Source: Trichobilharzia szidati (lineage: Eukaryota > Platyhelminthes > Trematoda > Strigeidida > Schistosomatidae). Taken from it: a stretch of 64,000 bases of DNA. Of the stretch, positions 13,101 to 23,699 are shown one piece after another (within the stretch, counting starts at the first letter, position 1; every line of letters starts with the position of its first letter). The notes beneath the pieces are model-generated. The model saw only the letters and a list, made by a program, of their open reading frames with translations, was not told where the DNA came from and searched no databases. A program made the translations under genes and the position numbers. The DNA lies in assembly GCA_944472155.2 (NCBI GenBank), contig OX235279.1, forward strand, positions 123,434,110 to 123,498,109, read 5' to 3'.

Positions 13101-13920
13101 CAGGTAGGCAACGAAGACAGGACTGCAGGTGAACACAGAAGACGGAGGTGATGAAGATAACCGACGAACAGCAACAACAACAAGCAGCACCAAATCACCA
13201 TCAACAGGAGAGATTTATTAGAGGGTACTTCCTGCCTTCACTTATCTAGGAAGCCAGCATCGTTTCAACTACAGGCAGTGAGAATGGATGAAGATGTGAA
13301 AGCCAGCCAACCAGTATCGGAAAGGCAAGATACGCACGCTCTCATCAACCTGAAAACAGTTTGGAAATCTTCTGTACAGCACTCCATCTCAGCATAAAGA
13401 ACAAGATTCTGATTTTCAACACAAATGTGAAGTCAGTCAGTCAGTTCTTCTATATGCGTGAGGAACTTGCACTGCTTGTCACGAGGAGGATTTCCAACAG
13501 CCTGGTGCAGACTATCATCATCAGCTGCCTCCTTCACTGGCTGGTTCCATACTGAAGATCGAATGGCCAGCTTGACAGAAAGAATTAGCAACAATAAACT
13601 TTGGCCGGGAACAAACCAACCAAGAGTCGATCGCTCAATAAATATGTAGGAAAAAGTGGAGATGGATCGGGCATACATTGAGGATGTCATCAAATGGCAT
13701 CGAGTGCAATACAGGCCACTACTCGAGTGGAATCCAAATAGGAAGGGACGAGTGGATCGTCGGTGTGGGGGTGACATGGAGGAGATCGTGGGAAGAGTAG
13801 ATGAGAGATTATGGGGAATTGTGAACCCAGCTGAAGAGGATGGCAGAAAACATAACAAAGTGGAGATGTGTTGTTGAAGCCCTGTTTTTAACTTAGAATG
13901 CAAGGAAATAATATTCAATA
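10159..13920 (+). mobile_element. RTE-clade retrotransposon family A, old degenerate copy 1
   Basis: A near full-length but decayed copy of the same family as the elements at 14.26 and 33.05 kb. The 5' end keeps the family's leader (TTCTAGCC, GTCCCAAG, TAAAGAGGGAGGGTTGGG). The endonuclease region is scattered over several frames (GEMNENGEL near 10886; SPDGHTISQIDFIS and SDHHLVQGTFKVKLK in 10999-11160). Then come the linker (GRRKGHEKEWLST), the RT start near 11940 and RT palm fragments to about 12540. A foreign repeat of about 350 bp sits at 12543-12895. After it, MIFLIVVDWIMRQ resumes and the C-terminus runs to about 13880. It has dozens of stops and frameshifts and is not functional. It shares several exact frame breaks with the copy at 49.17-51.39 kb. 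Confidence 0.85.
12543..12895 (+). repeat. ATT-tailed short interspersed repeat, family R2, nested in RTE copy 1
   Basis: About 350 bp interrupting the RT region between the motif B context and the codons for MIFLIVVDW. The same sequence occurs at 26335-26690 (shared blocks tagcactcac, ttgtcgctcaact, gtttacaatttaacattta), and its 3' end also occurs inverted at 30895-31030. It ends in an (ATT)n run, as a short non-autonomous retroposon would. It encodes nothing. Confidence 0.75.
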
Positions 13921-14243
13921 ATGATAAATCTGAGTCTCATCTCCCCACTTACCAAAATTCCATTGTTTAAGTATTTTCACAAATGTCTAGTTCCAGCGGG
14001 AGAGATTGCCTCACAGAAGTCATTAACATTGTTTCTAGCTGAAGCTGACCAGAATGGAGCCCGAAGCTGTTCAAGTGGCTCAACTAACCGCTTCAGTAGA
14101 AATGGTGAGGCTGAATTGTATGGTCTATACCGACTCAGCCCTTCTCTGATCCAACTATTAATGCCATGGCTGCCATGCCGCACCATGTTTCCTGCTACCA
14201 GCAAGATAACATAAATAGTCCCGGCGAATCAATTAAAATTCCT
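13921..14243. other. Short spacer between two RTE-A copies
   Basis: Both strands carry moderately long open frames here (13921-14214 on plus, 14204-13977 on minus) with no recognisable domain. Probably another repeat, but not identifiable from this window alone. Confidence 0.4.
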
Positions 14244-14455
14244 AGTTAGGCAATGAAACCTCGCCTAGACTACTAGGTCACTAGTATTCTAGCCGGTCCC
14301 AAGCCCGGATAAAGAGGGAGGGTTGGGGCGTGGTGCTAGCAACTCCGCCCCCAAAACTTAACCAAATCGCTACAGAAACTTCAACGCACAAATATATTCA
14401 AAATTCTAAAATTACAAATAGTGACCTTATTTTTCGCTGGAATCGGGGAAGTGAA

Positions 14456-17449
14456 ATGACGCGGGCTGGTGAAAGCCTTCGGGAAGCCAGTCAGCCGATG
14501 TGCCTTCTTTCGATGAAAGCGAAAATAAGGATGGGGACGTGGAATGTTCGTACAATGTACGAAGCTGGGAAGGCTGCTCAGGTAGCCGCAGAAATGAGGA
14601 GATATAGAATAGAAGTGTTGGGAATCTGCGAGAGCAGATGGAACGGATGTGGAAGGAGCCAACTATCAACTGGAGAGACAATAATCTACTCCGGTCACCC
14701 AGAGGACAATCACGAGCACACCGAGGGAGTAGCCATCATGATGTCACCAACAGCGGCTAAAGCTCTCATGCAGTGGGAACCAATCTCCTCCAGGATAATG
14801 ACAGCCAGGTTCAACTCAAAAGGAAAAAAGGTTATAATCATTCAGTGCTACGCGCCTACAAACGCCTCAGAACATGAGAAGAAGGAGGATTTCTACAGTC
14901 AACTACAAACAGTAATGGACAACGTCCCAAAGAGCGATATCAAAATCCTGATGGGTGGCATGAATGCGAAACTGGGAGGAGACAATACAGGAAGAGAACT
15001 CACCATGGGTCGTGAGGCCCTCGGTGAAATGAACGAAAATGGTGAACTCTTCTCAGACTTCTGCGCCTTCAATGATTTGGTGATTGGTGGCAGTGTGTTC
15101 AAACACAGGGATATACACAAGGCAACATGGATTTCACCAGATGGACACACCAAAAACCAGATAGACTTCATTTCAATCTCAAGGAAGTGGAGACGGAGCC
15201 TACTGGACACAAGATCGAGGAGAGGAGCAGATGTGGGTTCAGACCACTATCTGGTACAAGGGACTTTCAAGGTGAAGCTGAAAGCCTCGAGGATACCTGG
15301 GGATAGGCCACAATGCAAGTTCAACACGCAAAAACTGAAGGACACAATCACACAGGACATTTTCACTGCAACTGTCAGAGCAAAGCAGGAAACACTACGA
15401 GGCACCACCCAGGAATCATCCGTGGAAGACCATTGGAACTCTCTGAAGGTAATTTTCAACGAAACGTGCTCAACGGTTTTAGGAAGAAAGAAGAAACAAG
15501 ACAAGGAATGGCTCTCAACAGACACTTGGAAACTAATAGAGGAGAGGAGAAAGGTGAAAGAGAAAATGATTCAATGCAAAGATGGACAAGAGAAAGAGAC
15601 GCTGAACTCAACTTACACAGCACTGGACAAAGAAGTGAAGAAGAGTGCCAGGAAGGACAAAAGACAATTCTACGACAACCTGGCTACTGAAGCTGAGAAG
15701 GCAGCAGGCAAAAGGGACCTGAGGACACTATATCAGATAACCAAGTCTCTATCCGGGAAGAGATCAACACAAGTGAAACCTATAAAAGACAGCCAAGGGA
15801 ACCCAATTACCAAAGAAGAAAGACAGATTAAACAATGGGCGGACCACTTCAAAGGACTCTTGAACCGACCACCACCTACAACCCGTCCAGTAATACCAAC
15901 AACAGCACGTACACAACTGCAAGTTGACACCAATCCTCCAACGAAAACCGAAGTCATGAATGCAATCAAGCTTCTGAAAGCTGGAAAAGCAGCTGGACCA
16001 GATGGAATACCCCCGGAAGCACTGAAAGCGGACCCAGAAACGACGGCAGATATGCTGACTCCATTATTGCAAAAGATCTGGAAAGAGGGAAAGGTGCCTA
16101 CTGACTGGAGGAAAGGTTGCCTGGTGAAACTACCAAAGAAGGGCGACCTGGGACTCTGCAAGAACTGGCGAGGAATCATGCTCCTGTCGACGCCAAGTAA
16201 AATCCTGAGTCGCACCATCCTGGAGAGAATCAAGGACGCGCTGGATACAGAACTCCGACCAGAACAAGCTGGATTCAGGAAAGGCAAATCATGTTCTGAC
16301 CAAATTGCAACTCTACGCATTATCATCGAACAAAGCATGGAATGGCAATCAAATCTCTACCTCAACTTCATAGACTTTGAGAAGGCCTTCGACAGCGTTG
16401 ACCGCGAAGTAATTTGGAAACTACTCGAGTACTACGGCGTACCCCAAATATTCATCAACCTTATTCAACAGCTGTACGACAACGGCACATGTCAAGTGAT
16501 CCACAACGGAAAACTCAGCGAAGCGTTTGGAGTAAACACAGGAGTCAGACAAGGGTGCTTATTATCACCAATGATATTCCTAATTGTGGTGGACTGGATT
16601 ATGCGTCAGACAGTGGGAAACGAGAAGACAGGGATATCCTGGACCGACGTGAAGAACCTAGAAGACCTGGATTTTGCGGATGATTTATGTTTGATGGCAC
16701 ACAAAATCGAAGACTTACAAGCAAGAACCGACAAACTGGTCGAAGAAGCAGCAAAGACAGGACTCCAGGTGAACATAGACAAGACGGAGGTTATGAAAAT
16801 AACCAACCAACAACAACAACAGCAGCAACATCCAGTGCCAATCACCATCAACGGGAGGGATTTGAAAGAGGTTACTTCATTCACTTATCTAGGGAGCATT
16901 GTCTCAACCACAGGAGGAACGGACGAGGATGTCAAATCGAGAATCGGGAAGGCGAGAAACACATTCATCAACCTGAAACCAATCTGGAAATCTTCGTCAC
17001 TCAGTATCAACAACAAAATTCGGATTTTCAATACAAACGTCAAGTCAATTTTGCTTTACGGATCAGAAACTTGGCGGGTCACAAGGAATATTTCCAACAG
17101 ATTGCAGACCTTTATCAACAACTGTCTTCGCTCCATACTGAAGATTAGATGGCCAGAAAGAATCACAAACAAGAAGCTATGGGAACAAACGAAACAGGAA
17201 CCAATCGCTCAACAAATATGCAGGAGGAAGTGGACATGGATTGGACACTCGCTGAGGAGGCCGTTGAGTGACATCGCGCGTCAAGCCCTCGAGTGGAACC
17301 CGAAAGGGAAGCGGCGAGTGGGACGTCCAAGGGTGACATGGAGGAGATCGTGTGAGGAGGAGATGAAACAGTATGGAATAACATGGACGCAAGTGAAAAG
17401 AACAGCGTCAATAAATCTGGATATCTATGAAATGACGAAAATATGCTGA
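14456..17449 (+). CDS. RTE endonuclease-reverse transcriptase ORF, C-terminus replaced by inserted DNA
   Basis: An open frame for an APE-type endonuclease plus reverse transcriptase. The first ATG in frame is at 14456; the frame is open further up, to a GTG at 14330. Endonuclease motifs in order: MGTWNVRTMYEAGK, GICESRWNG, IIIQCYAPTNA, ISPDGHTKNQIDFIS and SDHYLVQGTF. The normal GDFN motif reads GGMN (codons 14954-14965), so the catalytic Asp is lost. RT motifs: AAGPDGIPPEALK, NWRGIMLLSTPSKIL, FIDFEKAFDS (A), GVRQGCLLSP (B), DFADDLCLM (C), GLQVNIDKTEV (D) and FTYLGSIVSTTGG (E). A run of CAA/CAG codons near 16810 gives polyglutamine. The tail domain has GHSLRRPL and GRRSC-like sequence. After 17409 the frame reads into inserted DNA and ends at 17449, so about 25 native residues are replaced. 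Confidence 0.92.
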   Translation: MTRAGESLREASQPMCLLSMKAKIRMGTWNVRTMYEAGKAAQVAAEMRRYRIEVLGICESRWNGCGRSQLSTGETIIYSGHPEDNHEHTEGVAIMMSPTAAKALMQWEPISSRIMTARFNSKGKKVIIIQCYAPTNASEHEKKEDFYSQLQTVMDNVPKSDIKILMGGMNAKLGGDNTGRELTMGREALGEMNENGELFSDFCAFNDLVIGGSVFKHRDIHKATWISPDGHTKNQIDFISISRKWRRSLLDTRSRRGADVGSDHYLVQGTFKVKLKASRIPGDRPQCKFNTQKLKDTITQDIFTATVRAKQETLRGTTQESSVEDHWNSLKVIFNETCSTVLGRKKKQDKEWLSTDTWKLIEERRKVKEKMIQCKDGQEKETLNSTYTALDKEVKKSARKDKRQFYDNLATEAEKAAGKRDLRTLYQITKSLSGKRSTQVKPIKDSQGNPITKEERQIKQWADHFKGLLNRPPPTTRPVIPTTARTQLQVDTNPPTKTEVMNAIKLLKAGKAAGPDGIPPEALKADPETTADMLTPLLQKIWKEGKVPTDWRKGCLVKLPKKGDLGLCKNWRGIMLLSTPSKILSRTILERIKDALDTELRPEQAGFRKGKSCSDQIATLRIIIEQSMEWQSNLYLNFIDFEKAFDSVDREVIWKLLEYYGVPQIFINLIQQLYDNGTCQVIHNGKLSEAFGVNTGVRQGCLLSPMIFLIVVDWIMRQTVGNEKTGISWTDVKNLEDLDFADDLCLMAHKIEDLQARTDKLVEEAAKTGLQVNIDKTEVMKITNQQQQQQQHPVPITINGRDLKEVTSFTYLGSIVSTTGGTDEDVKSRIGKARNTFINLKPIWKSSSLSINNKIRIFNTNVKSILLYGSETWRVTRNISNRLQTFINNCLRSILKIRWPERITNKKLWEQTKQEPIAQQICRRKWTWIGHSLRRPLSDIARQALEWNPKGKRRVGRPRVTWRRSCEEEMKQYGITWTQVKRTASINLDIYEMTKIC

Positions 17450-18425
17450 TAGCTGCATCTCAGATACCAATGACTCATTCGATGGCAAAATTCTGCTCCT
17501 GCATGCCTCTTTCGACATTTTTGTATGGATTGGTTCGCAGTTACTCAGGTTCCAGACAGAAAAGAATAAAAATTCACAAGTTGCTGAATTATGATTACTT
17601 CTCTGCATGTTTAACTGGATACTAACTGCTGTAGTGAGCCGTTTGCAGTTTATATTGCTTAAAACATCGTTTACGGTAAACTGAGTAACGTTTTATAAGC
17701 CATTTTTATACTTTTGTGACTAGCCCACCATATCGACCGAATGTAACGCAACACTCAGTTGTTTCGCTCATGTTCAACAAATTCAAACAATAATAGTGTC
17801 TAGGATTATGCCATATAAACTGTTTTAACTTATGCAGAGTGTACTTACGGTCAATATTTCATTATCTTACCTTGTATATATATTTTGTGTTAGTGGAAAA
17901 TTTTAAACATGTTTACTCCATGTGTGCATTATTACCATATTGTTGATGCTTGTCAACTGGAGTCCCTCATGTGCATAAAGTGGGAATATATTATTGTAAG
18001 ACGCATTTTATTGTTTTATGAGGGAATTGACTTCAAGCTTTATTTATTTTCCCAAGTGTATGTAATCCATCCAACGCATACTTGGGTTTTTTTTTGTTAA
18101 TGCGAAGTCAATATCTCTATATTTGTTGGTGTGTTCCATTGAATCACCAGTTATCCGATTTTCCCCACAAACTAAAGATAAAATGACAGCAACCATGTTA
18201 TTTAACCGTAAATCATGCAATTTAAATATGTAACTTAAATAATTCTTATCCATTCCTATAGAACTTGTTTTTCCTATATTTGTATGAACAAATATGTACC
18301 TTATTATATTATCATTACTAACTATATTTACTAATCGTATGTGTAATTTATCGAAGTGATGATGCCTGTAAACTGGTGTCCCTCATGTAAAAAATGAGAA
18401 TATACTATTATTATTATTATTATTA
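17410..18425 (+). repeat. Nested insertion: two ATT-tailed repeats in tandem (family R1)
   Basis: This DNA interrupts the last codons of RTE-A copy 2. Comparison with the copy at 36.2 kb places the break after AAGAACAGC. It has two units with related 3' ends: the first ends near 17997 (cttgtcaactggagtccctcatg ... gggaatatattattg) and the second at 18425 (cctgtaaactggtgtccctcatg ... gagaatatactattatt). The second unit (about 17998-18425) is also found at 27595-27945 (+) and 30360-30790 (-). No coding capacity and no clear target duplication. Confidence 0.72.
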
Positions 18426-18531
18426 AGACAGAAGCAAGTGGAGACGTGCAGTTGAAGCCCTATGTTCCACTAGGAACCCAAGGGAACAATAATAATAAAT
18501 ATAAGTTAGGCAATGAGGAAAATAAGTCACG

Positions 18532-18791
18532 ATTCACCGAAGATAATTTTATTTGTCGATGAAATCATCTTCAGAGGCTGTACAGTCGTATTTATATTTA
18601 CCAAAAATATATAGTAGTCCATAATTGAGTAATAGCGGTGATATAACTGACATAATTAATTAGAAGTGACTTCGAAAGTAAAAATAAAAGTTATGAATTA
18701 CGTAATACTCAACGGCTTAAAGGAAGGAGGGGATAGAAATTTGGTAAGGTCAAAATTGTTATTGAGTGGGAAAAATAGTTACCTGAGTGTC
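18532..18791 (+). repeat. Left 260-bp inverted arm of PLE-B
   Basis: Starts ATTCACCGAAGATAATTT and ends TACCTGAGTGTC. By eye it is the exact reverse complement of 20371-20630, same length and no mismatch found. Just inside, similarity drops after a few bases. Confidence 0.9.
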
Positions 18792-20370
18792 CATTTAACA
18801 AGTGTGAAGCGTGTGAGAAAACATCAAAAAGAACATGTGAGAGTGACAATAGTGAATTAATTATCAAACTAAAGGCAAAGTTACAACTAGAAATATAATA
18901 ATTGATAGCGAATCGCTATTGAGGGAGTGGGGGACATGGTATGATACGAGACTGGACAAACCTGAAGCATTTTGTGCCCTTTGTTCCCCCTACTGTAGGC
19001 AATATTGACAGACGACTCTGGTGGAGCTATGCGGCTTGAGTTCACCAAGTGTTCGAGAATTGTGCCAGTAATTGTCTTGCATTGTGCTCTTGCTAACCAT
19101 GCTGGATAATGGTCAGAGATGCGCCTGAAAATTGTGTGCTTTGTGCTGCCAATAGTACTCCACAGAGAAAATAGAATTAGTAAACACCCACTGAAGTGAC
19201 CCAAAGCGGCAGGTTGTTCTACACACATCCATTGATTATTTGTTAGCCGTAGAAATTGATCCACAACTTAGGCAAAACTAAGTCTTTTCTCAGTGATCTG
19301 GGTAAGCAGTTCTTCAGAATCTCAGGTATCGCCTTTAAATTCAACGTTGATATGTAGCAGTTTCTTCGTTACCGTCAGGGTTCTTTTGGGTTTGTGAGTA
19401 ACCTTCATGTTTTTCCCGAAGAATCTTGAAGGATATCCATTTTCCAAGAGGAATCGCCTCAGTATCTCCAGTTCGCCCCCGACTGTATCACTGGTCCATA
19501 TCCTTCTTATTCTTGGATATAAGGAGTGGATCAGCTTTCTCTTTCTTCTCAGAGAGACCCATCTATAAAAATTCTTCCATTGACCATTCCATGTTGGTTT
19601 CCTGTAAATTGAATTTTGGAGAGAACTGTCAGATCTCCTTTCCAGAAAAACATTCAGGAATGGAATTCTGAGCTAACTCTGGTTCTGACGGGAACTGAGT
19701 GGCATGACTGCATTTGTCAAACATCCTAATTATCATCTCGATGTTAAGGATTTCATTCGTGTATTTTTTTACATGTGAAAATTATCGGTAGTCGGTCGCA
19801 ACACACTATTCTTTGGATTTGTCAAGAAGCAGTCTGCAAGTAAACGACCCAATGGTGGCCTCCTTGCCATTCCATCTCTTTGTCTATAGAGTGTGTTGTT
19901 GATTTTGAACTGGACATTGAAAATGCATCCCAATAGCAGTTTATTTAAGCAGTGGATCGGAAAACCCACGTCTACAGTATTATCCTCGGTGAATTCGCAC
20001 ATAAATCAAATAGTTTCTGTGATAAGAGCATTAGTGAAAAGGGAAATAACATCCACAGATATCATTTTCTTCCCAGATACTTTTGCATCACTTACTGAAT
20101 TGAAAAATTCAAATGAACCTGAACTGACGTGCTGGTAGATTATTCTGACATCCAGAAGAATGTCTGGATAAAGTTTTATCAGCGTTGTCTCGGCGATTCA
20201 TAGGGACGATGCCGGCACCTTTGTCGGGACAGAACACGAACAAGTCTTTATTCCCTGAAATACCGCATAGTTTCTTTCTTTTCTCACCTGAAATCAATCG
20301 TCTGACATTTGTTTTAGTACTAGCATTCTCATGACAACTTTTAAATACCGTAGACTTGAATTAATAAATA

Positions 20371-20630
20371 GACACTCAGGTAACTATTTTTCCCACTCAA
20401 TAACAATTTTGACCTTACCAAATTTCTATCCCCTCCTTCCTTTAAGCCGTTGAGTATTACGTAATTCATAACTTTTATTTTTACTTTCGAAGTCACTTCT
20501 AATTAATTATGTCAGTTATATCACCGCTATTACTCAATTATGGACTACTATATATTTTTGGTAAATATAAATACGACTGTACAGCCTCTGAAGATGATTT
20601 CATCGACAAATAAAATTATCTTCGGTGAAT
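20371..20630 (-). repeat. Right 260-bp inverted arm of PLE-B
   Basis: Reverse complement of 18532-18791. The 1.58 kb between the arms holds the PLE coding remnant, so the unit could fold into a long hairpin. PLE terminal repeats (pseudo-LTRs) are known in both direct and inverted arrangements. Confidence 0.9.
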
Positions 20631-22297
20631 TGTCTTTTATTTTTTCATTAAAATATGCTGTCCATACAACTACTCATTATTTATAAGTTAAACTTTCTCG
20701 AATTCATTTCATTTCGACTGAATAACAGCATACGTGCAGATAGTATGAAAGTGCTGCTGAGTGGCAGGTACCTTCACAAACAAGGAGTGTTTCGGTTCAT
20801 GTTGATCATTTCATTAGTAGTTATATGCTGATATCATAAACTTTAGTCCAGCTTTCATCTACTATCAACACTTAACATTTTATGTCAATACTTTAAATTT
20901 GATGCTACTCAAGCTCAGGTGAGTTTTAACAGCTTTTTTGCTCAGCGTGAGCTAGTTTTATAAATCGCGTCATATCGTTCTGGTATAATGGTAATTTTTT
21001 GAACAAAAGCAAGCTGTTTAACAGGGGTGAACAAACATGCATGAATATTCCATAGGACTAATAATGTGTATTCCTAATACAAAATTGTAACGAGCACTAT
21101 TTTCAAAAGCATAATTATTGGAAGCGTTAAGCGATGGTCTGAGGATCAGGTCAGACAATAGCGATCCAGGAGAGCAAGCGCATTAATCATGTTGAAACGC
21201 AGATCCAGATGGAGTTAGTGAAAATAGGTGAAAACCAGTTTTTCTGTAGGAAATGATGAAGGAAGCTTAAGAACAGTAAGCTGGATATCAGGCTTGCAAA
21301 ACAATATAAATGCAGGTGACAATTTTTACCGAGAAGTTACATTTGTGTTTTTTTATAATGTTTCATGCTAAGTATTAGTTGAGATACTTAGAAGGAATAA
21401 AGGGACAGTGATCCCTACCCATTCCAGACAGTCGCAAGAAGAAGTTTTGGAAAGGAAGTCAGGCCTCAAAATCGGAGTGCAGGAAAATGTAGAAGAAAAA
21501 CAAAAGTTTAGTCATATCTGTGCTGCTATTCTAAAGTATACACTTAGGTGTCTTACTGCTGTAACTACCTCATGCTATGAGCTTGCTGAGAAAGCCTAGG
21601 GTTAAGCGTCAGCTTTCATGCGGCTTCTATATTTTTTATAGAGAAGTCAATCGAACTCAGGAGATCGAGTAAAACAGTTATGTCTCGTAAATGAAGGTGG
21701 TCCCAATATTTCCCCAACATCAGACCCACAGAAGAGCAATCACGACACTCTCACCATCCATTACGAGGGGAAACAGTAAAATGCTCCCGTCTGATCCCCT
21801 TTATGCGGCTATCTGCGCCTCGTGCAAGCAGTTTAAGCCCTATGGAAATTCATGTTATGAGTAACTACTCTCAGTTGACAATTTGGTATGTTTCGTCCAC
21901 CACAAGCAAAGAGATTTGACCGCTGTATCATACTTTTTAGATATAAGCGAACGGAATCCAAAAATGTTAAAATCGCGGCACAGTGGTACGTCCTAATTTG
22001 CGTATACGTATATAAAGGTTTACAAATAAGTTGCAATATGTGGAAAAAAGATTCCCACTCAGCTAGAGAAGGGGGAATGTAATCTCCACTCACAGCTGTG
22101 GTTATGTTCCCTGAAAACGCATTTGTCCGCAACCTGACCCAATCAAGACAGGTAAACAAACTCACCGTAGAAGACTAAATGGTCGGGGTACAATTGGATG
22201 GACGAACTTCTCCGATCCTCTTCATTACTGCCCCACCAGAATCGACTGCATTTGATTCGATTCAGCGAAGGAAGTTGCTGAGAGTAGGAGGATATTG
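20631..22297. other. Intergenic, no gene recognised
   Basis: No supported coding region. A 110-codon minus-strand frame at 21833-22165 and a 63-codon plus frame at 21408-21599 have no recognisable domain. Confidence 0.45.
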
Positions 22298-22619
22298 TGT
22301 AACGACAGAAGACAAGGGCCAGGCAACAGACAGTTTATTGAGAAAATCAACAGATATTTAAAGATTTTTATGTACATTAATACACGTTACTCTTAGCAGA
22401 GGAGTAACATCTTCTGATTGGTTGTTTTCTGCCTGAAGGTTATTCTGTCATCTCTTTGTTGCCGTTTCTTAGGCATTCCGTTGATATTTCTACTAATCGC
22501 TAAATTTACAGTTGTTGAGTTAGTCTTTGTTCTTTTTTTCGCATGACCAAGATTTGGGACGAAAACCTTGACGTTAATTGCTGTCTACTAATTTTGGCTA
22601 GCGCACAGCTCTCAACAAA
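22298..22619 (-). mobile_element. Solo LTR (degenerate)
   Basis: Homologous to the better-preserved LTR at 54441-54732. Shared blocks are tgtaacgacagaagacaagg at one end and ctgtctactaattttggct near the other. On the minus strand it would begin near 22619 and end TGTCGTTACA at 22298. The terminal CA/TG is damaged at the 22619 side and no target duplication is visible. No gag or pol sequence adjoins it, so it is a solo LTR. It abuts the CR1-like fragment that follows. Confidence 0.7.
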
Positions 22620-22639
22620 AGACGGGTAACAACACGTAA

Positions 22640-23400
22640 AGCATCCTACCAGGCTGTCTAAGATTTTAGATCTAGTCTTCACTAATGGTATCATCCCCAC
22701 TACCCTTCGAGTAGGTGAAGAGTTTCCTGGCAGCGACCACAGAGTAGCATTTGGTACATTCAATATTTTCACCAGCATCAGTTCAACAATAAGCGCCAAC
22801 GAAGTATTACTCAGAGGTTACAGACACGCTCAGTGGGAGGACCTGAAACCATACCTACTCACTCTAGACTGGGAGCCATACTTCACACACAGCTTGGCTA
22901 TGAAAACAAACAACTTAATCTGTGAGAACCTAGAATCTGCAGATGACTTCATTGCTCCAGCAAGACTTGTGAAAACGAGGCCCAAACAGCCCGACTTCAC
23001 TCCGGTAAGGATTCGAAACCTACTGCGTAAGCATGCTAGGCAATTCTACAGATGTAGTGACTTTTCATTACTCATTACACTCAAGCAAACTTGTGATTCA
23101 TACAAATCTAATCAGTTATCTGAGTCCATCAAACTAGAACACATCCTCCACTCACGACCAGATAATATAGAGGCATTAGTAATACTAATTAAGTCACGAA
23201 TTAACAGCAACAGAATAAGTGTCCCTAACTTATTACTAGATGGAGAAAAACTATACGAAGACCCGTAGGAGATATGCGAGTTATTCAGCTTCCACTTTTC
23301 TAGCTACTTTACTAACTTTTTAGGTAACACACATCCGCGCAGTAACTGTTTAATTAACTCACTGATTTTCTCTTCACTGTAATCTTCAATAAGTTCGTCA
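22640..23400 (+). pseudogene. CR1/Jockey-like element fragment 1 (end of endonuclease plus linker)
   Basis: One open frame from about 22640 to a stop at 23266. It begins inside the APE endonuclease (LDLVFTNGI, then GEEFPGSDHRVAFGTF carrying the final SDH motif) and continues into the linker (YRHAQWEDLKPYLLTLDWEP, RNLLRKHARQFYR). Past the TAG the same frame continues as EICELFSFHFSSYFTNFLG. No reverse transcriptase follows; instead comes a 3' UTR-like sequence repeated after fragment 2. Its 5' side touches the solo LTR. Confidence 0.75.
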
Positions 23401-23514
23401 GTATAATTATTTCCATAAACACTTACATTAGCAACCATATCTTTTAATATTTTATTTATATACTTATATTATTAGTTCTGTTTTTGAGTTGAAATGACTA
23501 TCTTCAGTCAACAC

Positions 23515-23672
23515 TTACCCATTTTCATATAATTTTCTAAAAAATTCATAATGTTAAAATTATGTAGTATTTTTTCCATGATATAATTGATGAGTCACTT
23601 TGCAATGTGTTACGCACACCATATAAAATCGGCCGTGAAGATTTAGCATAACAAGTTCTGCTAACCAGCGGT
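23515..23672 (+). repeat. Direct repeat, first copy, after CR1-like fragment 1
   Basis: About 155 bp (from cattttcatataatttt through gatgagtcactttgcaatg to acaagttctgctaaccag) recurs at 25125-25295 with roughly 90% identity. Since each copy follows a CR1-like fragment, it is best read as that family's 3' UTR. Confidence 0.7.
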
Positions 23673-23699
23673 GCACCTAATAGCTAGTTCTGGCTCCCC

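Larger units (their letters stand above)
14257..18503 (+). mobile_element. RTE-clade retrotransposon family A, young copy 2, split by an insertion
   Basis: The element starts AACCTCGCCTAG and ends in an AATAAT tail. It is bracketed by a perfect 13-bp target duplication AGTTAGGCAATGA at 14244-14256 and 18504-18516. The duplication shows that the terminal piece at 18426-18503 (encoding DRSKWRRAVEAL...) belongs to the same insertion and was pushed 1 kb away by DNA inserted at 17410-18425. Without that insert the length equals the 3.2-kb copy at 33047-36275, and the two are nearly identical in sequence. The perfect duplication and an almost uninterrupted frame mark it as young. The conserved 5' leader includes GTCCCAAGCCCGGATAAAG. 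Confidence 0.93.
18532..20630 (-). mobile_element. Penelope-like element, subfamily B, with perfect inverted terminal arms
   Basis: A 2.1-kb unit bounded by 260-bp inverted repeats. Inside, on the minus strand, are decayed PLE reverse transcriptase frames. Near 20297-20109: ISGEKRKKLCGI, then FCPDKGAGIVPMNRRD, matching the N-terminal DKG region. In 20002-19769: YRQRDGMARRPPLGRLLADCF, where the normal MGSPLGP core is changed to RRPPLGR. Near 19600: IYRKPTWNGQWKNF, the thumb motif. The YxDD catalytic box near 19800 is not recognisable. No GIY-YIG domain is seen; the unit appears truncated at both ends of the coding region. It is not active. The right flank keeps an imperfect extension of the arm. 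The left flank touches the target duplication of RTE-A copy 2, 15 bp away. Confidence 0.85.

Noticed and set aside
15313..17148. Plus-strand alternative frames of 125 and 153 codons inside RTE-A (repeated at 34103-34480 and 35477-35938)
   Set aside because: They overlap conserved RT motifs in the main frame and show no independent motif.
14381..17411. Long minus-strand frames opposite the RTE-A ORFs (for example 15733-16338)
   Set aside because: Shadows of the RTE frame: they recur opposite copy 3 and have no domain of their own.
21833..22165. 110-codon minus-strand frame
   Set aside because: No family recognised, and the region looks like decayed repeat; length alone is not support.
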